Positions 29,501 through 37,535 of a DNA stretch of 64,000 nucleotides are shown here, piece by piece. The stretch is from positions 1-64,000 of the forward strand of contig JAGMUV010000032.1 of assembly GCA_020744425.1 (NCBI GenBank), in the 5' to 3' direction. The first letter of the stretch is position 1; every line of letters starts with the position of its first letter. Source of the DNA: Dactylonectria macrodidyma. Lineage: Eukaryota > Ascomycota > Sordariomycetes > Hypocreales > Nectriaceae. A program made the translations under genes and the position numbers. The notes beneath the pieces were generated by a model, which worked only from the letters and a program-made list of their open reading frames with translations, was not told where the DNA came from and made no database searches.

Positions 29501-32387
29501 CCCCAGGCGCCTGTATTCGCTGAGGCTCTGGGTTAACAGCAGATACGTGATATCCCCAGATATGGGCGAATCGCTCTCGGGACTGATCATTGTGAGGATC
29601 TAAGTCTGGAAGGCTATTTAACCAATAGAGGCCGTGGTGGTGACTGGACCCCCTGCCCTGCCACTCGTAGCGACCCCAAAAGTCGGTTAAGTTAAACTTC
29701 TGCTTTAGGACAATAGTTCTAAACAGCGTATAACGCTTATGGAAGTGGTAAGCGGCGATGTGGGCGTTGTCTCTCAGTAGTTGCCGGGACAGGGCCATCC
29801 GGCTCGCCTCAGGAGCTGCTTGCCACTCGTGGAATCGAGGCATATGACGGTATAGGGATTCCCAGTGGTAATCAGCTGCACTTGCAGTAGCGAAAAGGCC
29901 AGGCCTGCCTAGATTATAGGCATATGCTTCCAATTCCTTCCTTTGCTTATACCAATACGGCCGGGTGCCCCTGATTACAGCGGCTTGGCGCGTGATCGAC
30001 TGGATCAGTGCCTGAGCCTCGGGCTCGTCAGGCTTAGCCATCGCTTCCTCTAGGTCAGTGCGTGTAAGGGCTTGACGGCGACCTTCGTGTTGCTTGACGA
30101 AGTAGTTGCTTCGCTTTCGGACCTGCGCACGTAACAGCGTGTTGAGGGCGACGAAGGGCCACGTCTTATGGCGGGCAAAACGTCCGTCTTGCCATCTCAT
30201 CGCATGTGCAAGGTAGTCCTGGTACGTGATGCTCCGTAGGCGAGGCTCCACGAAGTCCGCCTTGCCGTCAGGGTAGAGGGTAGGGAACGCGAGCGTTAAC
30301 AGCGGCTGGGAACGGTTGAATTCGTTGATAGGGGTCCTGCGAATGGAAGGCAACGGCATCTGGTGTTGAGCCTGCGCGCCAAGCGGCATATACTCAAGAT
30401 CAGCCAAACGCTCAGGGTCAGGGGTACCATGAAGGAATCGGGACTGCAGGGCGTTTAATTCGGTATCGGTAACCTGCAAATTCGGGATCGCTGATGCGTC
30501 GGCATCGCAAGGATCCTCTTCTACTACCTCCTCAACAGGGCCTTGGGGGACCTCGCCGTCAGGTATGTCAGCCACTTGGCTAGCAACGGAATCAACTATG
30601 CTGCCGTCAAGAGGAAGCCGTTGCAGGCGATCCTGCCTCACGACGATATCGCGATAGCCCGGGTGGTGGCGCTGTAAGTAATGCAGCCAAATCAACAAGC
30701 ATGAGCGGCGTACCCGGAAATCGCGAGCAAACTGCTGCTGGAAGCGAGGGTCGCCCTCCATATTAGGAGGCCGCAGGAGTACGATATCTAGCTCTTCAGG
30801 TAGGACTGGGAGCTCTTCAAATAGCCTACCAACGTTGCGAAGAAAGTGGACAACGTGGCCGCGGTATTTATATTGAGCGCCACGTACCTGTAGGACCTTC
30901 ACGTGTACGTGAATCCTAGCAATAAGCATCTCCTCAACCATCGTTAGATCAGGTAGATTGCCGGGGACTTCCCCAAAGTCAAGGTTATTCGTAGCGCTAA
31001 AGAAGTAGGGCTCGTCAGGAGCTCTTTCCTTGTCTCGACTAATGCAGCGGCTGCAGATTTGCAAGCTATTTCGCTTCATATCGAACCAATGCTCCCGGCA
31101 GCGAATGCAACTATGCATCTTATCGTCGTTCAGGGCAGTATAGAACTCCCGCACAAGAGCCTGATCCTCCTCACTAAGGGCAGGCAAGTTAAGGTCCCCT
31201 GTAAAAGGTGGATCAACGATCTGATCAAACTGTCGCTCTTGAGGCTCTGGCCGTGGCTGTGGGTTAAAGGTGCCTTGACGTGTATAACGGCCGCGGCAAT
31301 GACCCTGTGGCAGTAATGAAGGTGTGGCAGGGAACGATTCCTGTGATATAGGCGTGCCTAGCACAACAGGAGCTGTTGGAAGAGTGCCTTGAGGAATTGG
31401 CGTTTGAGGAATCGGCGTGCCCAGAACTACTGTTGGCAGGCTAAGGGTAGGAGTGATAGGGGAAGGTCCCTCTACCGCGCTTGGGGTAGATGGCCCCAGC
31501 AGAGGTCTAGGCAGTCCCTGGAGTGTGGGCGCCAGGCGACGAAATAAAGCAGGCGTGGCAGGAGGTTGTAAACCGTGCACAGACGCAGGCGTTGGCGCAG
31601 TCCGCCTTGGAGGCGTCAGGTTAGCTAGAGAATCGGTCCTTTTCGTGGCTCTGTGTGGCGATAGCCTCAAGGCGATATTCCGCATGGCGGCAACGGCGGC
31701 TCGGGATTCAGCTACACGTTCCCTTCGGCGTGCCCTACAGCTAGCACACTCTCCTGTAAACTTCGTAGGGTCCTTAACGCTTCGAAATTCGACTTCGGGC
31801 AGGTCTTGCTTGCAGGTACGGCAGTTTCGAACTGCCTGGGGTATATCGTCCTCCATCTGGCCATACATATATCACCTCTTATCCACCTAGACTGCTGGAT
31901 ATCGCTCGGGCAGGGAGGCTTGGCTTCGCGACGGCTTACGTCCAGTACTATGATAGATCTCGATAGAGAGCTTGTCTTTGAGGTAGTTAGATCAGGTCTG
32001 AATGATCAGGGAGGAAACTGCACCGCTTCCCGGAGGCAGGGTAACCGGGGAATCTTGAGAGGTAGGCCCGATGCGGGAGGTGATATGTGAACCTAGATAC
32101 CGTTAGCAACCTGATGGGTTTGATAGATTCGACGGAACAGGGAAGCAGCCGCCACGTAGGTTTAATGTAAGGATTGCATTGAAGAAAAGAAGAACCTGAA
32201 AGCTCTTGGAGAGCTTGCCAAGCTAGCTAATTACCTGGTCAACGCTCAGGGGTTTGTGCGGCTTCATTTGGTGGCGTTATCAGCGGACCAATTCGTGCGC
32301 GAGTTGGGTACAGGCCAGGCCAATTAGCCAATCAGAGGAGGTTTTATGCTCAATTCTTTCTGACTGAGTAAAACGCCCTTCGGGCTG
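26526..32387 (-). mobile_element. Helitron C, full-coding; tentative termini
   Basis: A 12-bp motif cagcccgaaggg at 26526-26537 recurs in inverted orientation at 32376-32387, on either side of a complete RepHel gene. Each copy can fold into a short TTCG-loop stem. Short inverted ends have been described for Helitron2/Helentron-type elements, so these may mark the termini. The exact ends and insertion site are not established. The stretch 31869-32504 has no other gene. Confidence 0.6.
26835..31868 (-). CDS. Helitron replication initiator/helicase (RepHel), intact frame
   Basis: A 1677-codon open frame. A Cys module (CRTCKQDLPEVEF, CASCRARRRERV) opens it, followed by a Pro-rich linker and a second Cys/His cluster (CIRCREHWFDM, CSRCISRD). 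The Helitron-like N region (PLLTLAFPTLYPDGKADFVE) leads into Rep: the HUH motif in WQGRGSSHHHGLYWL (about residue 739) and the paired tyrosines in DYAAKYCSKSEKK (about 901). The Pif1-type SF1 helicase follows: Walker A VDGGGGTGKSFLIKVL (about 1238), Walker B YLVIDEKSMLG, motif III LLVGDFFQLPPV, then AFAITVHKCQSLTKDQIV and GISYVAVSRVTSLEGLLL near the end. It should nick single-stranded DNA and drive rolling-circle transposition. No stop or frameshift is seen, so it is a candidate autonomous element. It is clearly a different family from Helitrons A and B. Confidence 0.92.
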   Translation of the reverse strand: MYGQMEDDIPQAVRNCRTCKQDLPEVEFRSVKDPTKFTGECASCRARRRERVAESRAAVAAMRNIALRLSPHRATKRTDSLANLTPPRRTAPTPASVHGLQPPATPALFRRLAPTLQGLPRPLLGPSTPSAVEGPSPITPTLSLPTVVLGTPIPQTPIPQGTLPTAPVVLGTPISQESFPATPSLLPQGHCRGRYTRQGTFNPQPRPEPQERQFDQIVDPPFTGDLNLPALSEEDQALVREFYTALNDDKMHSCIRCREHWFDMKRNSLQICSRCISRDKERAPDEPYFFSATNNLDFGEVPGNLPDLTMVEEMLIARIHVHVKVLQVRGAQYKYRGHVVHFLRNVGRLFEELPVLPEELDIVLLRPPNMEGDPRFQQQFARDFRVRRSCLLIWLHYLQRHHPGYRDIVVRQDRLQRLPLDGSIVDSVASQVADIPDGEVPQGPVEEVVEEDPCDADASAIPNLQVTDTELNALQSRFLHGTPDPERLADLEYMPLGAQAQHQMPLPSIRRTPINEFNRSQPLLTLAFPTLYPDGKADFVEPRLRSITYQDYLAHAMRWQDGRFARHKTWPFVALNTLLRAQVRKRSNYFVKQHEGRRQALTRTDLEEAMAKPDEPEAQALIQSITRQAAVIRGTRPYWYKQRKELEAYAYNLGRPGLFATASAADYHWESLYRHMPRFHEWQAAPEASRMALSRQLLRDNAHIAAYHFHKRYTLFRTIVLKQKFNLTDFWGRYEWQGRGSSHHHGLYWLNSLPDLDPHNDQSRERFAHIWGYHVSAVNPEPQRIQAPGEGNPLISNLLEYPLTVQFLSMVVNRVQRHRCNNYCMQLNKHTKQVECRFGFPHGQRLLASLDKVPHSKHWSFRGERNDSHINHYNRLLTVAWLANTDVSPCTSLQQVIDYAAKYCSKSEKKSESFAQIGKALMPQVKDHNPLISFTSKLLNQLVAERDYSKQEVCHLLLGLPLQEGSRTCLYVDCRHPDRHSHSLHIDGDEVDETFNIYEKYSQRPETLEDLTYVSFLKYWNFRSRDPSKWKQWQPGNVNGRPRVLVYFPRYHADPEGQQWPDYCRVKLTLNHPHRRVDELLTFDGQLFSSHVEAFLHCWQHHSHGDDHYGWPKEAQLQPQEDQYEALPVEEEFDDEDWIRLAALLPDNPLTQEGLDLLGRRDIDVNYDWTRHVGTYPELRDGYWKDLIASHPIANDVEVLGPHWRDQLNPQQRLVYDTFMGHFQAQNPTQILLHVDGGGGTGKSFLIKVLSSHLQAAALPNPSPICRVAPTGVASNQIQGSTIHSLLRLPVRGAFTDLPPADAAALQSRLRHVKYLVIDEKSMLGLEQLARIDSRLRQAFPQRSLEFFGGVSVLLVGDFFQLPPVRQKPLYSTSTSLSPLERRGQVAYRLFDRTIFLTTVQRQTGDDQAQFRQALQELREVKLSIPSWNLLSNRVQAKLTQSEIDSFRAALRVYSTKARVNEYNYEHMVHLNDPAVQVEAKNRGNGAGQAPSDNAGNLSNRFPVAKGARVMLTTNLWQPAGLVNGAQGTVYDIAWNEGTNPWEEPPAVIMVDFDSYDGPPYLTTNEGRKIVPILPVTRDFLVGNETCARTQFPLIVAFAITVHKCQSLTKDQIVTDLATRDFQAGISYVAVSRVTSLEGLLLEAPFDRQSLYNHTPTEGLYACVSYVLRLWLTIRQG

Positions 32388-32504
32388 AATAACCTCGGTA
32401 CCTAATTATTAGGCGAGGTTTGAAAACAGTTACTACTGCAACTATCTGATTTCCCCGACTAGTAAATAGCCTGCACCAAGTATTTTCTTTGCCTACAATA
32501 ATTC

Positions 32505-33123
32505 ATGCCTTTAATTTGCGACCTTGATTGTACAATTTTTGGATCTGGCCACTTTTGTTACTTGATCACACGAAACGCCCACCGTTCGAGACAGACAGAT
32601 GGATGTAACTCTCGATCCCCCCTACCCTCACCACCTACCGAAACTACTGCTCAAAAGCTAGCTACAGCTGTTCCTGAACGAACAGAAGAAGGCGAACGAC
32701 GACTTTTTCGACTTTATCAAGGCTGGACCTTTTCCGAGAGAGACGGCCAAGTGCGCCAATGGGTCTATCAGTTCGGCTACGATATCCAGGAGACCCAGAA
32801 GAAGGAACGGCGATGGGTGTGTTGCCTTTGCATCAAGCAGAAGAACCCAAGGCCAAAGAGCTATTCCGTCAAGGGGTTGCAGAACGCCGAGATTCACTTG
32901 TACGAGGATCATAACGGCATTGTGGATCCCACAGGCAAAAAGCAAAAGGCCAGCAAAAGCAGCTGAGAAAGCACTACTGCGCAGCCTACCGGTATGTCAG
33001 CCGAGTGCGAGAGGCTATTCTCAACTACTGACCGTAATAGGCTACATGCTACTACGATTGGACTTTGTCAGACGTTTACGTAGTTGGTTGCGTGCTGGCT
33101 TGATTAGTTCGTTAGATAGGTAG
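32505..33123 (+). pseudogene. Internally deleted hAT: BED-like N-terminus joined to hATC end
   Basis: From 32505 a frame encodes a hAT-C-like N-terminus: RRLFRLYQGWTFSERDGQVR, WVYQFGYDIQETQKKERRWV, CCLCIKQKN and the His pair in IHLYEDH. It stops at 32966. Only about 25 bp later another frame gives the hATC signature MSAECERLFSTTDRNRLHAT, ending in SWLRAGLISSLDR (frame change included). The whole catalytic core is missing. Such a derivative could bind ends but not catalyse. Ends were not identified. Confidence 0.7.
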
Positions 33124-33332
33124 GTAGGTTTTTATTCGCCCGGGGGGACACACCCTGTTGAGATCCGTGGTTTAGCGGATTAATGGCTATTCCGATCCAT
33201 TGGTGGCTAGGATGTAGATGCCTTCTTGTCCATAGCTAGCGCTAGTCTTTTTTCTTCAATTTAACACAACATGCTCATTTCAACACACCCCAGAGGTCGT
33301 TAGATAGAATTCTGAGGGAGCAATGAGAAAAT
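33124..33332. other. Left flank of the MULE, no gene seen
   Basis: Short spacer between the deleted hAT and the MULE target duplication, with no recognisable feature. Confidence 0.35.
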
Positions 33333-33341
33333 GGGTTGCTT

Positions 33342-33436
33342 GGCGCCGTCTAGGCGCACAGGGCCTGTGGGCTCGGGGCACAGACCCCCCTGTCAGCGGG
33401 CTAGGGGCACAGTGCCCTGACTAAGCATTTCTTGTT
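33342..33436 (+). repeat. MULE left TIR (95 bp)
   Basis: Inverted copy of 36280-36374 with one mismatch, G versus T in the gtgg/gtgt position near base 29. It holds internal short inverted repeats such as gggcac...gtgccc. Confidence 0.93.
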
Positions 33437-33514
33437 AAGTGATTTCGAGGGAGCGATTTTCAGGGGTTAAGCATCTTTATCTTCATCTCTGCATCATCTC
33501 ATCAATTAACCTAA

Positions 33515-36091
33515 ATGGATCAATTTCCGGGAGACTGCTTACCTCCTGAGCATAGATATGCATCTCGAGATGATCTATTCCAAGCGATCAATCGCTGGGC
33601 AGCACCACGAGGCTATGCCTTTGTTACCGGAAGGTCCAACAAAGGCAAGTCTGGGAGGCTTACAGTTTACTTCACTTGCGATCGTGCCCGTCGGCCTCCG
33701 AGCGCCTCAAGAAGCCGTATTCGAGCAACCTGCACTCGAAGCACTCTCTGCCCATTCTCTATCACCGCAAAGGAGTTACCGGATGTATCTGGCTGGGTTG
33801 TACAACATCGATCAGATAGTCAATATGCTGTACATAACCACACGCCAAGCACCCATCCAACCGCTCATCCTGTTCTTCGAAGGCTCTCAAAAGACGATAA
33901 ATCAACAATCAGCAATCTTACGAAGGCTGGAGTCAGCTCAAAGGAGATCAGAACCTATATGCGGCAACAGTCAAATTCCATTGCAACCCAGAAGGATATC
34001 TCCAACAGCATTGCCGAAGCTCGACGAACATCTCGCTTTGGCGAGAATACAATGCATGCTCTTATTAACCAGCTAGATCAAGAGGGCTTTTGGAATCGTA
34101 TGCAGGTAGATAATGAAGGACGGGTTACAGCAGTTTTATTTGCTCATCCTGACTCACTTACCTATCTGCAAGCGTATTCTGACCTTCTTCTTCTCGACTG
34201 CACATATAAGACGAATCGATATGGCATGCCGCTTCTTGACATTATCGGCGTTGATGCCTGCCAACGATCATTCTGCATTGCCTTTGCATTCCTCAGCGGC
34301 GAAGAGGAACAAGACTACCTATGGGCTCTCGAACGACTGAAGTCTCTATATGAGATCTGCAATACAAGCTTTCCATCTGTTATTATTACAGACTGTGCCT
34401 TAGCTTGTATTAATGCAGTTGCTATCTGCTTTCCATCTGCAGTCCTTCTTCTGTGCCTTTGGCATGCTAATAAGGCAGTCCTTGCCTATTGTCGGCCAGC
34501 CTTTATTCAACATCGAACAGATCCAAAGACAATCGAGGCAGAGCTTCTTAGTTGGCAAGAGTTCTACAACCAGTGGCATTTGATCATTCAATCAGCTGAT
34601 CAAGTAGCCTTTGATCAGCGGGTTCAGCAGCTTGAGCAGCGATATCTACCCGCCTACGTCAATGAGATTGGATATTTACATGCAACGTGGCTAAACCCTC
34701 ACAAGGAGAAGCTTGTAAAAGCTTGGGTTGATCAGCATCTTCACTTTGGCACTATTGTTACCTCTCGTGTTGAAGGTATTCATAGTCTGCTTAAAAGCTA
34801 TTTAAATACATCTACATTAGATCTATTTGAGGCTTGGGGTGCTATTACACGAGCTGTTACTAATCAGGTCCATCAGCTACAGTCGAATCAAGCCCAACAG
34901 CAACTTCGACAACCAATTGAGCTTCGTATAGTTCTATATAGTGCTGTTCAGGGCTGGGTATCTTTTGAGGCGTTGAGGAAGGTTGAAGAGCAACGAAAGC
35001 GGCTTTTGGATAATAGTCTCCCTTTGGCTCGCTGCACTGGCGTTTTTATGCGAACACTGGGACTACCTTGCGCTCACTTACTTCAAACCTTACAAGAACA
35101 AGGTCAAGTTCTTCTTCTTGAGCATTTCCACAAGCATTGGCATCTCAAGCGCCCAGGGCAGCAGCAGCTACTTCTTGAGCCTCGTACTCGCATAGATGCA
35201 AGGGCTGCTATATCAAATCTGCCACAATCAAGCACAAAAAGACTACCAAGCTCCTTTGAAGCCGATGAGACTATAGGAAAGGCAAGGGCAAAGGCCCCGC
35301 CAAAATGCAGCAAATGCCATGAAGTCGGTCACAAAATGAATTCAAAGGCATGTCCCTTGCGGCATCAAGAGCTCTTGGAAAAGGTAGCAGCAGAGGCAAA
35401 GGCACTGGCGGCAACAGAGGCATCAGTAACAACAGCGGCGCCGGTAGCGATAGTGGTATCGGCAGCAACAGAGGCATCAACAACGACAGGGGCATCGGCA
35501 TCGGCAGCAACAGCGGCACCGGCAGTCCTCGCCGATCAGCCAGAGACTGTGACTGGGACCTTGCAAGACTCGCCCGGTGGCGCCTCTCAGCGGTCAGGAT
35601 CCCCTGTTCATGAACCATCTCCTTCGCCTGGCCCGCCATCGCCATCGCCACCGAGGTACGATTCACCACAGGCCATATATGGAAGATATGTCGCCGCAAG
35701 AAGCGCGTGGTACGCAGCGCAGCCGGTCGGCAGCATCAAGACGAACCAACAATATCGCAAGGCGATGGGGCTCCCACTCAGGTATGGCAAGCAGAGCTAC
35801 GAGTGGTGCCTGGACTACAAACAGATGTCCAAGCGCTATATCACGTCAACAGGGTCAAGAGAATGGACGAAAGAAGAGATGATGGCATATCTAGACTGGA
35901 ACAAGGCTGAGGATGAGCGAATTGCGGCCCAGGTCGCTGAAGAGATGGGAGACAATCCTTTGGCTAATAGAAGAAAGGGCGTCAAGGACATTTGGAGGAG
36001 AATAGAAACGGACAGTAGGGAACAAGAAGCTTTACACTTGGCTAGCCGTAGTACAGAAGACTGTATCATTGTTGGAAGTCATGGGTGTTAG
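33515..36091 (+). CDS. MULE transposase (Hop-like), intact
   Basis: An 858-codon open frame from an ATG 78 bp inside the left TIR. The N-terminus is a FAR1/WRKY-GCM1-like zinc-binding region (YFTCDRARRPP, CPFSITAKE, HNHTPS). The MULE catalytic domain shows the triad in LLLDCTYKTNRYGMPLLDII (Asp 228), VIITDCALACINAV (Asp 293) and SRVEGIHSLLKSYL (Glu 420), with the conserved LLCLWHANKAVL (CxxH) between. A reduced SWIM-like segment (LGLPCAHLL) and a zinc knuckle (CSKCHEVGHKMNSKACP, about 599) follow. Next come a low-complexity Ala/Thr stretch, a Pro/Ser linker and a conserved-looking C-terminal module (RYVAARSAWYAAQPVGSIKT). No inactivating change is seen. Confidence 0.93.
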   Translation: MDQFPGDCLPPEHRYASRDDLFQAINRWAAPRGYAFVTGRSNKGKSGRLTVYFTCDRARRPPSASRSRIRATCTRSTLCPFSITAKELPDVSGWVVQHRSDSQYAVHNHTPSTHPTAHPVLRRLSKDDKSTISNLTKAGVSSKEIRTYMRQQSNSIATQKDISNSIAEARRTSRFGENTMHALINQLDQEGFWNRMQVDNEGRVTAVLFAHPDSLTYLQAYSDLLLLDCTYKTNRYGMPLLDIIGVDACQRSFCIAFAFLSGEEEQDYLWALERLKSLYEICNTSFPSVIITDCALACINAVAICFPSAVLLLCLWHANKAVLAYCRPAFIQHRTDPKTIEAELLSWQEFYNQWHLIIQSADQVAFDQRVQQLEQRYLPAYVNEIGYLHATWLNPHKEKLVKAWVDQHLHFGTIVTSRVEGIHSLLKSYLNTSTLDLFEAWGAITRAVTNQVHQLQSNQAQQQLRQPIELRIVLYSAVQGWVSFEALRKVEEQRKRLLDNSLPLARCTGVFMRTLGLPCAHLLQTLQEQGQVLLLEHFHKHWHLKRPGQQQLLLEPRTRIDARAAISNLPQSSTKRLPSSFEADETIGKARAKAPPKCSKCHEVGHKMNSKACPLRHQELLEKVAAEAKALAATEASVTTAAPVAIVVSAATEASTTTGASASAATAAPAVLADQPETVTGTLQDSPGGASQRSGSPVHEPSPSPGPPSPSPPRYDSPQAIYGRYVAARSAWYAAQPVGSIKTNQQYRKAMGLPLRYGKQSYEWCLDYKQMSKRYITSTGSREWTKEEMMAYLDWNKAEDERIAAQVAEEMGDNPLANRRKGVKDIWRRIETDSREQEALHLASRSTEDCIIVGSHGC

Positions 36092-36279
36092 ACGATGACT
36101 CGGTGGCAAAGCCCTATAACATTCTCCAGCTGTCATAGCTATGTATAATTTGGCTAGCTCTTCCCACCCCTCACTTATCTGAATTAAGCAACTTGAACCT
36201 TCCCATTTCAACAATCATAGTCGAAAGGTAGCTGTCGGCTCCATTGAATGTGTAAGTGCATTCATTCAATCCCCAATTC

Positions 36280-36374
36280 AACAAGAAATGCTTAGTCAGG
36301 GCACTGTGCCCCTAGCCCGCTGACAGGGGGGTCTGTGCCCCGAGCACACAGGCCCTGTGCGCCTAGACGGCGCC
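36280..36374 (-). repeat. MULE right TIR (95 bp)
   Basis: Partner of 33342-33436. The 9-bp target duplication gggttgctt follows at once. Confidence 0.93.
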
Positions 36375-36420
36375 GGGTTGCTTGTCCGAGTTATGTAAGC
36401 AGATTACGATTGCGTGGATT

Positions 36421-36442
36421 CATTTCCACAAATGTGGAAATG
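36421..36442. repeat. Short perfect stem-loop upstream of a hATC fragment
   Basis: catttccaca and its complement are separated by 2 nt. Directly after comes a repeated 'atggatccat' motif. These may belong to the disrupted hAT that the MULE entered or abuts. Confidence 0.6.
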
Positions 36443-36518
36443 GATCCATATGGATCCATATCCATCCATTCCACCTGGCGATTATTAGTCAGCATCCATA
36501 TCCACGCCATATTTCCGA

Positions 36519-36848
36519 ATGTGTCGTGGAGTGTCATGGATTTCAACCCTGGATCCAATCGAGTGGTGGATGGCTCACCAGGGACCATTCCCGGTGCTCA
36601 GCCAGCTGGCTCTTGATATACTTGCTATCCCGGCGATGGCAACTGATTGTGAGAGGTCTTTCAGCCTTGCTAAGTTGACGTTGACGTCGCAGAGACTTTC
36701 GATGAGTGCGGAAACATTGGAGAGGCTGCAGTGCCTTAAGAACTGGATCAGGCATGGTGCCGTGAAGCTTGGCGCTACTGCACCTGGGAGAGATGGGTTA
36801 CACTGGGACATTGAGAGTAGTATGGAGAGCACAGATGTTGGGATTTGA
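36519..36848 (+). pseudogene. hAT transposase C-terminal (hATC) fragment
   Basis: The frame reads DPIEWWMAHQGPFPVLSQLA, LDILAIPAMATDCERSFSLA and ETLERLQCLKNWIRHG, a good hATC domain. Upstream catalytic parts are absent, as the MULE lies 140 bp to the left. An 18-bp perfect palindrome, aatatttgatcaaatatt (36849-36866), and related AT motifs follow the stop and could be subterminal sequence. This family differs from hAT-A, -B and -C. Confidence 0.75.
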
Positions 36849-36866
36849 AATATTTGATCAAATATT

Positions 36867-37533
36867 CCAAACAACAAATCTAGCATTGCGGGCCATCAAA
36901 TATTTCAAATATGACTCTGGATTTGATTTGTTTGATTTGAGGGCAGCGCTGGATAGGACACTGAACACTTGGAGAATAGGCTTCAAGCTAGTTCGTTAAT
37001 AATATTACTAACCCACGGGAATCCGTAGAGAGAGAGAGCGCAAATGAGAATGCATAAGCAAGGCGAGGACATAGTATGGGCTTGAGGAGACTAGGACACA
37101 ATTTGGGCAATGTATAGTAATATTACTACTGTGTTGGGCAGGGGGACAAGAGGGACACCACCACCCGAAGTGACGGATGCCGTAGGGTAGGCGGGATGCG
37201 TAGCAGAGCGAGGATGGACAAGACTCGCAAAACAAAACAGACAAAAAGAGGGCCAGAGCTGCAATCAAGCGGCTGGCTAGAAAATAAATCAGATATTCCA
37301 GTTGATCAAATAAATCTCATCATAATGACATCAAAAACAATTCAATAACTCAAAAATAAAGGTGGGCAAGAACATGATTGATTGCTATCTGTGTCCGAGT
37401 TGTCTCTGCCTTTTATCTCAGACCAACTCCCGTTATCCTTATCGATAGCTTTATCAAGACCGGCACTCAAATTGATCGGCCAATTTAAAATGTCCGGGCC
37501 ATTCTAGCTAGTGGGCCCTCAGCCCCGACACAC
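36867..37533. other. Intergenic, no gene seen
   Basis: Contains 'caaatatttcaaat' motifs near 36896 that echo the preceding palindrome, and a short GA run (about 37028). No coding feature is supported. Confidence 0.35.
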
Positions 37534-37535
37534 TA

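Larger units (their letters stand above)
33342..36374 (+). mobile_element. Hop-like Mutator (MULE) element, complete
   Basis: The element is bounded by 95-bp terminal inverted repeats (33342-33436 and 36280-36374), starting ggcgccgtctaggcgcacag and differing at one position by eye. It is flanked on both sides by the 9-bp duplication gggttgctt (33333-33341 and 36375-36383). Length is 3033 bp with one intact transposase gene. A 9-bp duplication, about 100-bp TIRs and a single large protein match the Hop type described from Fusarium oxysporum. The near-identical TIRs argue for a recent insertion. Confidence 0.95.
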
